This document shows positions 35,395-44,653 of a stretch of DNA of 64,000 nucleotides, piece by piece (within the stretch, counting starts at the first letter, position 1; the number at the start of each line of letters is the position of its first letter). Below the pieces are notes generated by a model. The model was given only the letters and a program-made list of their open reading frames with translations, was not told the origin of the DNA and did not search any database. Position numbers and translations under genes: made by a program. The DNA comes from Dolomitihabitans soli (GTDB lineage Bacteria; Actinomycetota; Actinomycetes; Streptosporangiales; Streptosporangiaceae): NCBI RefSeq assembly GCF_022213955.1, contig NZ_JAKNTW010000025.1, positions 1-64,000 on the forward strand, read 5' to 3'.

Positions 35395-35775
35395 TCACGC
35401 AACCCTACCGGCGCACGGGCCCGCCTCCCGCCGCTCCGGCGGCGGTGATCCGCGCCGCACACCGGACGAGCAGCCGGCCGCGGCGGAGACACCTTCACCG
35501 CCTCAGCCGCAGTCGTTCTCCGCGGGCAGTGCCTTTCCGCCGACCTGGAGACCGCCAACCCTCCCGTTCCCGAACCAAAGCACCACTAGAACCCACCAGG
35601 ACAGCCCGAAGTGCGGCAGCAGGCCACCCTCATGCCTCATCCGGCGAGCATGCCGCTGCTGACCGTCCCCTGACCGGCGGGGGGCGCGCAGGCCGGCGGG
35701 AACAGACCCGTGCGCGCCGCCGCGTCGGTCACTCCTGCGGACAGGCCAGGAACACCACGTCCGCGAAACGGCTCC
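35395..35775. other. 381-bp intergenic region, possible small membrane-protein frame
   Basis: This lies between the NurA-like stop and the BpsA-like start, both on the minus strand. A 45-codon minus-strand frame (35503-35640) encodes one hydrophobic segment (FGLSWWVLVVLWFGNG) but has no clear ribosome site. Nothing else is recognisable. The gap makes a promoter for the BpsA-like gene likely. Confidence 0.3.
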
Positions 35776-36798
35776 TCATGACCCGCCACCTGGCCCGATA
35801 CCGTTCCCGGAGGCGGCCGCGGCGACCCGCAGAGCCCGGTACAGCAGCCGGGGGTCGCCGAGCCGGTGACGGAGCAGCCGTTCCAGCCCGCCGATGGGCA
35901 CCAGGTTCTGCGGCGCCCGGGGATCCTTGTAGTCGACGCCCGCGAGGGTGGGCAGGACGAGCGCCATCGCGTCGGCCAGCGCCACCACCTCGTCGCCCGA
36001 CAGGTCGGCGCCCGCCTCACAGCGGGCGATCCCCGCCCACGGCGCGGTGGAACCGGTCGGGAGCCGCAGGTACCACGCGTGCCGGCGCCAGCTCGTGCCC
36101 ATCAGGAAGACCGGGGTGCGCTGCCCGGCACGCAGCCGGGTGACGATCGCCGCCTGCGGCGCGGGCAGGTAGGCGGTGTGGTGGGTCTTGATGTAGCCGA
36201 CCGTGCGCCGCAGGTGGGTCCGGCCGCGCAGCGGGCCGTCGACCAGGAGCAGCTCGTCGCCGCCGGTGGCCCGGTAGTCGGCGGCGAGGTCGACCTCCAG
36301 CTTCGTCACCTGCTGTTGCAACGCCAGGGACAGCTCCTCGACGCTGCCGTCGGACGCCGGGCAGGCGGTGTACGCGCCGAGGCCGGTGACCAGGTCGGGC
36401 GCGTGCGGCGACGGGGTGACGAGGGACCGCCGGACCGCCAGGGCGGCGAGCGTCGCGGGCTCGCCCGAACCCGGCTCGCACCGGACGATCCCGGCGGCGT
36501 AGGAGGCGGTGATCCCCGGCGCGGGCATCGCGCCGCCCGGATCGTCGATCCACACGCGGGCGTCGATCCTGCGCACCCCGTCGGCGATCAGCAGTACGGC
36601 GGGCACGGTCGTGCCGGGCGCGGGCCCGATCGGCCGCCACGACGCGGCGGGCACCTCCACGTCCAGGTCGAGCGCGGCAGTGCTGGCGCCCAGCCCCGAG
36701 CCGTTCTCGACCAGGGCCTCGGCGGTCATCGCGGCGGCGTAGCCCGGATCCCACGGATCGACGGTGAAGCCGGTGGTCTCCTGCGAGGTGGCGGTCAC
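35776..36798 (-). CDS. NurA-like nuclease
   Basis: This 340-residue protein shows NurA-domain features. There is an early acidic strand motif (VLLIADGVRRIDARVW) and later LLLVDGPLRGRTH, GYIKTHHTAYLPAP and TPVFLMGTSWRRHAWYLRL. NurA is a Mn-dependent 5'-3' nuclease that works inside a HerA ring to resect DNA ends. It starts at GTG overlapping the sbcC stop (GTGA) and is the last gene of the HerA-SbcD-SbcC-NurA run. The Asp residues in ADG and VDG are the expected metal ligands. Assignment is by motif and context. Confidence 0.75.
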   Translation of the reverse strand: MTATSQETTGFTVDPWDPGYAAAMTAEALVENGSGLGASTAALDLDVEVPAASWRPIGPAPGTTVPAVLLIADGVRRIDARVWIDDPGGAMPAPGITASYAAGIVRCEPGSGEPATLAALAVRRSLVTPSPHAPDLVTGLGAYTACPASDGSVEELSLALQQQVTKLEVDLAADYRATGGDELLLVDGPLRGRTHLRRTVGYIKTHHTAYLPAPQAAIVTRLRAGQRTPVFLMGTSWRRHAWYLRLPTGSTAPWAGIARCEAGADLSGDEVVALADAMALVLPTLAGVDYKDPRAPQNLVPIGGLERLLRHRLGDPRLLYRALRVAAAASGNGIGPGGGS

Positions 36799-39254
36799 GT
36801 GGCTCTCCGCTCAAGGTGCGATCCGCTGCCGTCGCGGCTGATCTCGAAGCGTACGGGCACCCGTTCCGCCAGCGCGGGCACGTGCGTGACCAGGCCGACC
36901 ATTCGCTCACGGCCGGCGGCCAGCCGTTCGAGGGTGGTGGCGACCGTGTCGAGGGTGGCCGGGTCGAGGGTGCCGAAGCCCTCGTCCAGGAAGATCGAGT
37001 CGAGGCTGCGGGACGACGCCGCGGCGAGGCCGGCGACCTGGTCGGACAGCGCCAGCGCCAGCGCGAGGGCGGCCTGAAACGTCTCGCCGCCCGACAGGGT
37101 CCGCACGTTCCTGCGCATCCCGGCCTCGGCGTAGTCGATCACCTCGATCTCGCTCCTGGCCCCGAGCGCGAACTCGTACTGCCCGTCCGACAGTTCACGC
37201 AGGGTCTCCGAGGCCGCCGTGACCAGCAGTTCCAGCGCCTCGGCGCACAACCACCGCTCGAACTGGTCGGCCCGCAGCAGCAGTGCGAGATCGTGCGCGA
37301 CCCGTGCCTCCTGCTCCAACTCCCGAGCCCGCCCGGTCAGCCGCGAGGCCCGCTCGCGAGCCTCGCGGACCCGGTCCAGAGCGGCTTCCGCCCGGGCGGT
37401 CTCGGCCGCGACCGTCTGCGTGATCCGGCCGGGCGCTGCGCCCTCCGGCACCGGGAGCTCGTGCCCGCGCAGCCGGGCGACCAGCGCCGCGCGCTCCTCG
37501 TCACGGCGTTCCACCGCCCGCGCCAGGTCCTCCTCCAGCGCCGTCATCGCCTGCCGCCGGCCCTCGGCCGCCTCGTCCCGCCAGGTCAGCAGGGAGGTCC
37601 AGGCCCGGTGAAGATCGTCTCGGTCGAGCGGCGGCGCGCCGAGTGCGACCACGGTGTCCCTGGCGGCGGCCACCTCCTGCCAGGACCGCTCGGCCGTACG
37701 CCGGAGCCGCTCGGCGTGCCGTTCCGCCCCGCGCAGCCGCTCCCGCGCGCCCCGCGTGTCCTGCCTGGCCAGCGTGGCGTCCTTCTCGGCGGCCTCGATG
37801 GCGGCGAGGGCGGTCTCGATCGACTCGCGGTCACCGCTCGCCAGACCGCCCACCTGACCGGTCAGTTCGGCGATCGTGCCCGCCAGGCCGTCGGCCACCT
37901 GTTGCAGCCTCGCCGCCGTGACCTGCGCGTCGTGATGACGTGCGACCGCCTGGTCACGGTCCTTCGCGCGTTCCCGTACGGCCCGCTCCGCCGTCTGGAG
38001 GTCGGCGGGCGCGGGATGGTGCGGCAGTTCGGTGACCGGGCGCAGGCAGGCGGGGCACGGGTCGCCGACGGCGAGCCGGGCGGCCAGGGCGACGGCGGCG
38101 TGCGCGGTGCGTTCGCGGTCACGCGCGGTCTCGGCCGCCGCCAGCTCGTCCTTCGCCCGCCCCACCTGGTCGGCGAGCGGCCCGGTCGCGTCCGCGGCGG
38201 CGGCGGCCCGCGCGGCGGCGGTGCCGTGCTCTCCGGTGGCGCGGTCGAGGTCGTCGAGAACCGCCAGGGCGTGCGCGGGCGCGGCCCGGTCGCCCAGCGC
38301 GGCCAGGGCGTCCTCGGCGCGCTGCTCCCGCGCCTCCAGCGCGGCCACCTCGGCGGCGAGCGCGGTGACCTCGTCCGTGGCGGCGCGCAGCCCGCCGGCC
38401 AGCGTCGGCACCTCGGCGGGCAGCGCGAGCGAGGTCAGGGTGGCCAGCAGGGCCGCCGTCTCGCGGCGCTCCGCCTCCTTCGCCAGCACCGCCGCGTCGC
38501 GTTCCCGCAGGGCCTCGATCTCGGCGTCGATCCACCCGGTGATCTCGCGGAGCGTCTTCAGCCGGACGGCGGCGGCCCGCTCGGCCTCCTCGTCGGCGCC
38601 GGCCAGCTCGGCGAGCTGGTCCCGGGCGAACGCGGCGTTGCGGGCGGCCGTCTCCTCCTCCTGTACGGCGCGCCGGCGGATGCCCTCGTAGACGGCGGCG
38701 TCCAGGAGCTGCACCAGGAGATCCTGCCGCTGCGCCGGTTTGGCGTGCAGGAACTCGGCGAACCGTCCCTGCGGCAGCACCACGCACTGGGTGAAGTACT
38801 TGTACTCCAGGCCGGTGAGCCGCTCGACCTCGGCGGTCACCGCGTCCGCGCCCTCCGCCAGCGGGCTGACGGCCGCCGCGAGCAGGTCGACGATCCCGTG
38901 GTCCGCCGCGCTCGCGCCCGGATCGAGCTCCTCGATGCGCGCCTCCCTGGTGCCGACGACGCCCTTGGCGTTGCGCGACAGGACGCGCACCACGCCGAAC
39001 CGCCGCCCGCCCGCCTCGAAGACCAGCGCGACGCTGCCGGCGGACGCCGAGGGGGCGAGGGCGAGCGAGACCACGTTCTCCTTGGCCCAGCGCGGCACCG
39101 TGCCGTAGAGGGCGAAGCAGATCGCGTCGATGACCGTGCTCTTGCCGGCTCCCGTCGGGCCGACGAGGGCGAAGTAGTCGACGTCGGCGAAGTCGACGTC
39201 GGCGGGCTCCCGGAAGCTGCCGAACCCCTCCATGCGCAGGCGGTACGGGCGCAT
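36795..39254 (-). CDS. sbcC: SbcC/Rad50-like SMC-type ATPase
   Basis: This 819-residue protein has an N-terminal Walker A (ALVGPTGAGKSTVIDAI) and long Ala/Glu/Arg coiled coils. A zinc-hook CPAC near the centre (GDPCPACLRPVTELP) and a C-terminal ABC signature and Walker B (LSGGETFQAALALALAL, then DSIFLDEGFGTLD) complete it. With SbcD it forms the Mre11-Rad50-type complex that detects and trims DNA ends and hairpins. Its start shares one base with the sbcD stop (ATGA), and its stop overlaps the NurA-like start, so all are translationally coupled. Confidence 0.95.
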   Translation of the reverse strand: MRPYRLRMEGFGSFREPADVDFADVDYFALVGPTGAGKSTVIDAICFALYGTVPRWAKENVVSLALAPSASAGSVALVFEAGGRRFGVVRVLSRNAKGVVGTREARIEELDPGASAADHGIVDLLAAAVSPLAEGADAVTAEVERLTGLEYKYFTQCVVLPQGRFAEFLHAKPAQRQDLLVQLLDAAVYEGIRRRAVQEEETAARNAAFARDQLAELAGADEEAERAAAVRLKTLREITGWIDAEIEALRERDAAVLAKEAERRETAALLATLTSLALPAEVPTLAGGLRAATDEVTALAAEVAALEAREQRAEDALAALGDRAAPAHALAVLDDLDRATGEHGTAAARAAAAADATGPLADQVGRAKDELAAAETARDRERTAHAAVALAARLAVGDPCPACLRPVTELPHHPAPADLQTAERAVRERAKDRDQAVARHHDAQVTAARLQQVADGLAGTIAELTGQVGGLASGDRESIETALAAIEAAEKDATLARQDTRGARERLRGAERHAERLRRTAERSWQEVAAARDTVVALGAPPLDRDDLHRAWTSLLTWRDEAAEGRRQAMTALEEDLARAVERRDEERAALVARLRGHELPVPEGAAPGRITQTVAAETARAEAALDRVREARERASRLTGRARELEQEARVAHDLALLLRADQFERWLCAEALELLVTAASETLRELSDGQYEFALGARSEIEVIDYAEAGMRRNVRTLSGGETFQAALALALALSDQVAGLAAASSRSLDSIFLDEGFGTLDPATLDTVATTLERLAAGRERMVGLVTHVPALAERVPVRFEISRDGSGSHLERRAT

Positions 39255-40405
39255 CAGCTCGTCACCTCGTCGTGCAGCCGGTCGAACAGGGCCGACAGTT
39301 CGCCGTCGTCTCTGCCTCTGTCGGCGAGATAGCCGCGGAACAGCTCCCTGGGCCCCCGGACCACGCCGGCGCCCCGGCCCGTCCTGGTCTGCGCCGACGG
39401 CCGGAACCGCTCGTCGAGGTCGACCTGGAGGGCGCCGGGCAGGATCTCGCGCACCGTGTCGGCGAGTCCCGGCCGGGGCTTCTCGGCGACGACCACCCGG
39501 AGCCAGGCGTCGCCGTACTCCTCCGCCATCGCCGCGAGCTCCGCCAGCGAGCCCTTCGCGGTGGCCAGCCTCCTGGCCGCCGTGACGGCCACCTCGCGGA
39601 CTGCGGCCGGGCGTCCCGGCTGCACGGTCACCAGCAGCGCGCCGGGCGTGTTGGCCTCCTCGCCGAAGTCGACCGCCAGCGGGGATCCGCTGTACCAGAT
39701 GGGGCAGGGGCCCGGGATCCGCTGCCGCCGGTGCAGGTGGCCGAGGGCGGCGTACTGGGTGGCGGGCGGGAACGCCGTCGGCTCGACGTAGTAGGAGAAG
39801 ATCGACTGCGCCTCCCGCTCACCGCCGCCGAACCTGCCGCCGGGAAGGGTCGCGTGGGCCGCGACCAGGTTGACGGTGTCCTGCGCGAAGTCGGCGGTGA
39901 GCGCGCCCACCAGCTCGGCGAACCGTCCCGCGTAGCCGCGGTTGTGCTCGGCCGCGGTCCCGGTGAGCGCCTCGGCCGCCCGCACCACATACCGATGCGA
40001 GAGGAACGGCAGTACGGCCAGCCGTACGGGCTCGCCGGAACGGGCCGTGAAGGACAGCAGGCCGCCGCTCTCCGGCCGCCGGAAGGACCCGACGACGTGG
40101 ATGCCCAGCTCGCCGAGCACCGGGCGGTACACGTCGAGCAGGCGGGGGTTGTCGTGGTTGCCCGCGAGGACCACCACGTCGCGCCCGTCCTCCCGGAGGG
40201 CCATCAGCGCCTGCATGACCAGTCCCTGCGCCTCGGGGGAGGGGGCGGAGGTGTCGAAGAGGTCGCCCGCGACGATGACCGCGTCGACGTCCTCGCGGCG
40301 GGTGAGGTCCACCAGCTCGCGCAGCACCGCGGTCTGCTCCTCGACGCGGGAGCGGCCCTTGAGCACCTTGCCGACGTGCCAGTCGGCGGTGTGCAGGAAC
40401 TTCAT
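39254..40405 (-). CDS. sbcD: SbcD/Mre11-like exonuclease subunit
   Basis: This 383-residue calcineurin-like metallophosphoesterase has all the metal-binding motifs: HTADWHVGK, VIVAGDLFDT, VVLAGNHDNPRL, AAHATL and ALGHLHRRQ. It is the Mn-dependent endo/exonuclease partner of SbcC. The ATG at 40405 is preferred because GGTGAGG precedes it and it gives the standard MKFLHTADWH start. It lies 15 bases after the HerA-like gene stop and overlaps sbcC by one base. Confidence 0.95.
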   Translation of the reverse strand: MKFLHTADWHVGKVLKGRSRVEEQTAVLRELVDLTRREDVDAVIVAGDLFDTSAPSPEAQGLVMQALMALREDGRDVVVLAGNHDNPRLLDVYRPVLGELGIHVVGSFRRPESGGLLSFTARSGEPVRLAVLPFLSHRYVVRAAEALTGTAAEHNRGYAGRFAELVGALTADFAQDTVNLVAAHATLPGGRFGGGEREAQSIFSYYVEPTAFPPATQYAALGHLHRRQRIPGPCPIWYSGSPLAVDFGEEANTPGALLVTVQPGRPAAVREVAVTAARRLATAKGSLAELAAMAEEYGDAWLRVVVAEKPRPGLADTVREILPGALQVDLDERFRPSAQTRTGRGAGVVRGPRELFRGYLADRGRDDGELSALFDRLHDEVTS

Positions 40406-40420
40406 GATCACCTCACCGGA

Positions 40421-42277
40421 TCAGAACGGGGGAACGTCGTCTTCGACGCCCGCCAGGCCGGCGAACGGGTCGGACGCGGTGGCGGAGGGGGAGGGCCCGG
40501 CGGCCGCCTCCGACGGGCGGGTCGCCCAGGCGGGGAACGGGAAGTTGACGGCCAGCGGCACCGGGATCTCCGGCTGGGCCACGAACATCGTGCCCGGCTT
40601 GGCGATCGTGGCCCGGTCCCTCGCGGTCGAGGTCAGCCAGCCGTACTCCGAGCGGGCGGCCTCCGCGGGGTCGAGCCGGCCCGCCACCTTGACCGCGCAG
40701 TTGGCGACGATGCGGCGCTCCACCTCCGAGGCGGTCTGCTGCGCGCCGATCAGGATCACGCCCAGCGACCGGCCGCGCTCGGCCACGTCGAGCAGGATCT
40801 CCTTGATCGGCGAGTCGCCCTCTCGCGGCGCGTACTTGTTCAGCTCGTCGAGCACCACGAACAGCAGCGGCCGCGCGGTCCCGGAGCTCTCCTTGCGCGC
40901 GAACTCCCCGCGCAGGACCACGCCGACCACGAAACGCTGGGCGCGCTCCGGCAGGTTGTGCAGGTCGACGATCGAGACCTGCGCGTCGGAGGTGCTGATC
41001 GAGTGCGGCCGGCCGCGTGGCAGGTCGCCCCGGATGACGGGCGACAGCGGCCGGATCGAGGAACGCAGCCGCCGCAGGAACGCGTTGACCGTGCCCAGCG
41101 TCATCTGCGCGCCCGCCCACACCGACCGCGTGCCCTCCCCGGTGAGCTGATCGTCGATCAGCTCGACCAGGTCCTCGTAGGTGCGGCACGGCTGGCCGGG
41201 GCTGCCGTCGGGCAACCGGATCAGCACCGCTCCCGAGTCGCCGGAGGGTTCGGCGTTCATCCGCAGCCGGGCGGCGACCTGGCCGACGAGCAGGGTGTAC
41301 TGCGCCCGTTCGTCGTCGGCGTCGGCGAAGACGAACCGCAGCAGCTCCTCCTGGCAGAACTCGGCCAGCGTCCAGTAGAAGGCGCTCACGCCCTGGGTGC
41401 GGGCGGAGACGTGCGGCACGCCGTTGCGATCTCCGGGCCGGGGCGGCGCGAAGACGTGGACGTCCGTGAACGGCCGGGCGGGCAGGCCGAGCCGGGCGTA
41501 GGCCGCCGACGCCCGGTCGTCGAGCCGGTTGTTGGCGTGGTCGAGGAAGAGCAGGTCCTCGCCCTTGACGGAGAAGATGAGCGCCTTGGTGTTGGCGGAC
41601 TCGGCGCCGATCACGCCCGAGTGGAAGATGGAGTACAGCAGGAAGGTGGCGAACGACGTCTTCGTCGCCACCCCGGACACGCCGGAGATCGACACGTGCG
41701 CGCCCCGGGTGCCGTCGAGGAAGTCGAAGTTGACGTACACGGGCTGGCCGTCGCGGCCCAGCCCCATCGGGACACGGCGTTCCATGACGTCGAAGTAGAG
41801 GGCCTGGTCGCGGTCGGCGTCCATGGCCCGGTAGGCGACCGCGCCCGGCAGCGGCGGCACGAACACCTCGGGCTCGACACGGGTCACCCGTACCTCGGCC
41901 GTCTCCACCACGGCGGCGGGCAGCGCGCCCCCGGCGATGAGGAAGACGTCGGAGTCGTAGGCCGCGCCCTCGTGCCTGGCCTCCACGTTGGTGACGATCC
42001 CCGCGATCAGCACGTCACCGTGACCGGGAACCGTGCGCCGGGTCACCACCACGTCGTCGAGCTGCAGGACGTGGCCGGGCTCCAGCCCCACCCAGAACGA
42101 CAGGGGGGACGCCGCCTGCGTGCCGAGCACCCGCCCGACCGCCTCCGCCTGCGGCGCGGCAGCCGCCACGGCGCCGCCCGGCAGGCCGTCCGCACGCGCC
42201 TGGGGCGCGGCGGCCACGCCGTTGCCCGGCCGGTCGTCCGCATGTGCCACGCCGTTCCCTGGTTGCTCACGATCCAC
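40421..42277 (-). CDS. HerA-like (DUF87) hexameric ATPase/DNA translocase
   Basis: This 618-residue protein has an Ala-rich N-terminal tail, a HAS-barrel-like domain (about 45-150, LSFWVGLEPGHVLQLDDVVV) and a RecA/FtsK-type ATPase core. The Walker B is LLFVVLDELNKYAP and the sensor region is GVILIGAQQTASEVERRI. The P-loop is unusual: SISGVSGVATKTSFAT has no Gly before the catalytic Lys and one extra residue. HerA pumps DNA into the NurA nuclease during end resection. The next genes encode SbcD, SbcC and a NurA-like protein. The start is GTG with a weak ribosome site. Confidence 0.82.
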   Translation of the reverse strand: MDREQPGNGVAHADDRPGNGVAAAPQARADGLPGGAVAAAAPQAEAVGRVLGTQAASPLSFWVGLEPGHVLQLDDVVVTRRTVPGHGDVLIAGIVTNVEARHEGAAYDSDVFLIAGGALPAAVVETAEVRVTRVEPEVFVPPLPGAVAYRAMDADRDQALYFDVMERRVPMGLGRDGQPVYVNFDFLDGTRGAHVSISGVSGVATKTSFATFLLYSIFHSGVIGAESANTKALIFSVKGEDLLFLDHANNRLDDRASAAYARLGLPARPFTDVHVFAPPRPGDRNGVPHVSARTQGVSAFYWTLAEFCQEELLRFVFADADDERAQYTLLVGQVAARLRMNAEPSGDSGAVLIRLPDGSPGQPCRTYEDLVELIDDQLTGEGTRSVWAGAQMTLGTVNAFLRRLRSSIRPLSPVIRGDLPRGRPHSISTSDAQVSIVDLHNLPERAQRFVVGVVLRGEFARKESSGTARPLLFVVLDELNKYAPREGDSPIKEILLDVAERGRSLGVILIGAQQTASEVERRIVANCAVKVAGRLDPAEAARSEYGWLTSTARDRATIAKPGTMFVAQPEIPVPLAVNFPFPAWATRPSEAAAGPSPSATASDPFAGLAGVEDDVPPF

Positions 42278-42370
42278 GTCCGCAGGTTAACCCGTGAACG
42301 ATGGTGCTCAGGTGCTTCCCGTGAACTCGGGGCCGCTCCGGCCCGCCGGTGCGCGGGCCGGAGCGTGACG

Positions 42371-44557
42371 TCATCCCCGCAGCCGGCGCGCCGCCCGCAC
42401 CACATTGGTCAGTGCCGCCTCCACCTGGGCGTACGTGCGGGTCTTCAGGCCGCAGTCGGGGTTGACCCAGACCCGCCCGGCGGGCAGCGCCCGCAACGCC
42501 GCGCCCAGCAGGTCCGTCACCTCGCCGGTCTCCGGCACACGCGGGGAGTGGATGTCGTACACCCCCGGGCCGAGCCCCCGGGCGAATCCGGCGACCGCCG
42601 GCTCGGCGAGGATACGGGCGTGCGAGCGGGCCGACTCGATGCTGGTCACGTCGGCGTCGAGGGCGTCGATCGCGGTCAGGATCTCCTCGGCGCCCGAGTA
42701 GCACAGGTGCGTGTGGATCTGCGTGCGGTCGCTCGCGCCCGAGGTGGCGCGCCGGTAGGCGTCCACCGCCCAGCGGAGGTAGGCGTCCTGGGCGTCGCGC
42801 AGCGGCATCAGCTCGCGCAGCGCCGGCTCGTCCACCTGGATGATCGAGACCCCCGCCGCCTCCAGATCCCGCACCTCGGCGCGTACGGCGTCGGCGACCT
42901 GGAACACCACCTCGCGCAGCGGCAGGTCATCGCGGACGAACGACCAGGCGACGATCGTGACGGGCCCGGTGAGCATGCCCTTGACCGGCTTGTCCGTCAG
43001 CGACTGGGCGTAGGTGGTCCAGCGGACGGTGATCGGGGCCGGCCTGCGCACGTCGCCGTGCAGGAGGGGCGGCCGGGTGCAGCGCGAGCCGTACGACTGG
43101 ACCCAGCCGTGCCGGGTGACCGCGAAGCCGTCGAGGTGCTCGGCGAAGTACTGCACCATGTCGTTGCGCTCCGGCTCGCCGTGCACCAGCACGTCGAGGC
43201 CGAGCCGCTCCTGGAGCCGGATCACCTGCTCGATCTCGGCCCGGACCCGCTTCTCGTACCCGGCGGTGTCCAGCTCGCCCGCCACCAGCGCGGCCCTGGC
43301 CGCGCGCAGCTCGCCGGTCTGCGGGAAGGACCCGATCGTGGTGACGGGCAGCGGCGGCAGCCGCAGGTGCCCGGCCTGGGCCGCCGCGCGCACGGGGTAG
43401 GGACTCCGGCCTTCGCGGGGCGGCGTGCCGGGCAGCGGGCGCGCCGTCGTCGTCGCCGGGGGAGCCTGCGCCTCGCCGTACGGGGTGGCGGCCAGTTCGA
43501 CGACCTCGGCCACCTTCTGCTCCGCGAAGGCCAGACGGCCGCGCAGCGCCGGGTCCAGGTCCGTCTCACGCGCCACGTCGTACGGCACGTGCAGGAGGGA
43601 GCAGGACGTGCTGACCACCACCTGGCCGGCGTGCTCGGCGACGGCGCGCAGCGCGGCGCGGGCGCGGTCCGGGTCGGTGCGCCAGACGTCGCGCCCGGAG
43701 ACCACGCCGGCGACGACGGTCTTCCCGGCGAGCGCGCCGAGCCCTTCGGTCCCGCCCCGCACCAGGTCCACGGCGATCGCCTCGACCGGGGTGTCCGCCA
43801 GCACGGGCAGCGCGTCGCCGAGGTCGCCGAAGTAGGAGGCGACCAGCAGCGCGGGCCTGCCGGGCAGCGAGCCGAGCCGCCGGTAGGCGTCGCCGGCCGC
43901 CGCCAGCTCCGCCGGGGTACGGCCGGCCACCAGCGCGGGCTCGTCGAGCTGCACCCAGTCCACGCCCTCCGCCGCGAGGGCGGTCAGCAGTTCGGCGTAG
44001 CAGCCGAGCACGTCGTCGAGCCGGTCGAGCGGGCGGAACCCGGCGGGGGCGCCGGGCGCGGCCTGCGACAACAGGAGGAACGTCACGGGGCCGACGATCA
44101 CCGGCCGGGTCGGGAACCCGAGCGCCCGCGCCTCCCGCACCTCCGAGACCGGTTTGGCCGCGTCGAGCCGGAAGACCGTGCCGGGGCCGACCTCGGGGAC
44201 GATGTAGTGGTAGTTGGTGTCGAACCACTTGGTCATGCGCAGCGGCGCGATCCCGTCGGTGCCGCGCGCCATCGCGAAGTAGGGGTCCGCCGCCGCCGCG
44301 AACCTCTCGGGCACCGCGCCGAGCAGCACCGCCGTGTCGAGCACCTGGTCGTAGAGGGAGAAGGTGTTGGACGGCAGCGCGCCGAGCCCGAGCGCGGCCA
44401 GCCGCCGCCAGGTCTCCGCACGCAGCCGCGCGCACGTGCCGAGCAACTCCTCCCGGGTGGAGCCGCCGTCCCAGTACGACTCCAGCGCCCGCTTCAGCTC
44501 CCGGTGCGGGCCGATCCTCGGGTACCCGAGCACCGTGGAGGTGGGGAATGGGGTCAT
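42371..44557 (-). CDS. metE: Cobalamin-independent methionine synthase
   Basis: This 728-residue protein is slightly shorter than the E. coli enzyme. The N-terminal domain begins [20 protein letters not shown], and the catalytic C-terminal domain has [12 protein letters not shown]. The zinc ligands are visible in [21 protein letters not shown] (His and Cys) and [10 protein letters not shown] (Cys). It transfers the methyl group of 5-methyltetrahydropteroyl-triglutamate to homocysteine. The ATG at 44557 has GGGAG about 9 bases upstream. The divergent LysR gene suggests MetR-type control, and a nested dyad lies between them. Confidence 0.95.
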   Translation of the reverse strand: MTPFPTSTVLGYPRIGPHRELKRALESYWDGGSTREELLGTCARLRAETWRRLAALGLGALPSNTFSLYDQVLDTAVLLGAVPERFAAAADPYFAMARGTDGIAPLRMTKWFDTNYHYIVPEVGPGTVFRLDAAKPVSEVREARALGFPTRPVIVGPVTFLLLSQAAPGAPAGFRPLDRLDDVLGCYAELLTALAAEGVDWVQLDEPALVAGRTPAELAAAGDAYRRLGSLPGRPALLVASYFGDLGDALPVLADTPVEAIAVDLVRGGTEGLGALAGKTVVAGVVSGRDVWRTDPDRARAALRAVAEHAGQVVVSTSCSLLHVPYDVARETDLDPALRGRLAFAEQKVAEVVELAATPYGEAQAPPATTTARPLPGTPPREGRSPYPVRAAAQAGHLRLPPLPVTTIGSFPQTGELRAARAALVAGELDTAGYEKRVRAEIEQVIRLQERLGLDVLVHGEPERNDMVQYFAEHLDGFAVTRHGWVQSYGSRCTRPPLLHGDVRRPAPITVRWTTYAQSLTDKPVKGMLTGPVTIVAWSFVRDDLPLREVVFQVADAVRAEVRDLEAAGVSIIQVDEPALRELMPLRDAQDAYLRWAVDAYRRATSGASDRTQIHTHLCYSGAEEILTAIDALDADVTSIESARSHARILAEPAVAGFARGLGPGVYDIHSPRVPETGEVTDLLGAALRALPAGRVWVNPDCGLKTRTYAQVEAALTNVVRAARRLRG

Positions 44558-44574
44558 CACGCCTGCTCCCTGCG

Positions 44575-44619
44575 TTGAGGTGGTCATATCGCAGGGCATC
44601 CTGCCGTCGATCACCTCGA
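44575..44619. promoter_or_regulatory. Concentric double dyad between metE and the LysR gene
   Basis: Outer arms TTGAGGTGGTC (44575-44585) and GATCACCTCGA (44609-44619) match at 9 of 11 positions. They enclose an inner GCAGG-GCAT-CCTGC palindrome (44591-44604), and both share a centre within half a base. It lies 18 bases before the metE start, so it could be a LysR-type operator or an RNA hairpin in the metE leader. Confidence 0.5.
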
Positions 44620-44653
44620 TCCGGGGACATCCATCCATGCTGCTTATGAAACG

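Noticed and set aside
35503-35640. 45-codon membrane peptide gene
   Set aside because: It has one hydrophobic stretch but no ribosome site or partner. It is mentioned only in the intergenic entry.
39272-44578. 1768-codon open frame on the + strand
   Set aside because: It is the antisense shadow of the sbcD, HerA-like and metE genes. In GC-rich DNA the frame opposite real genes stays open. The translation is low-complexity Arg/Gly/His/Gln-rich with no domain.
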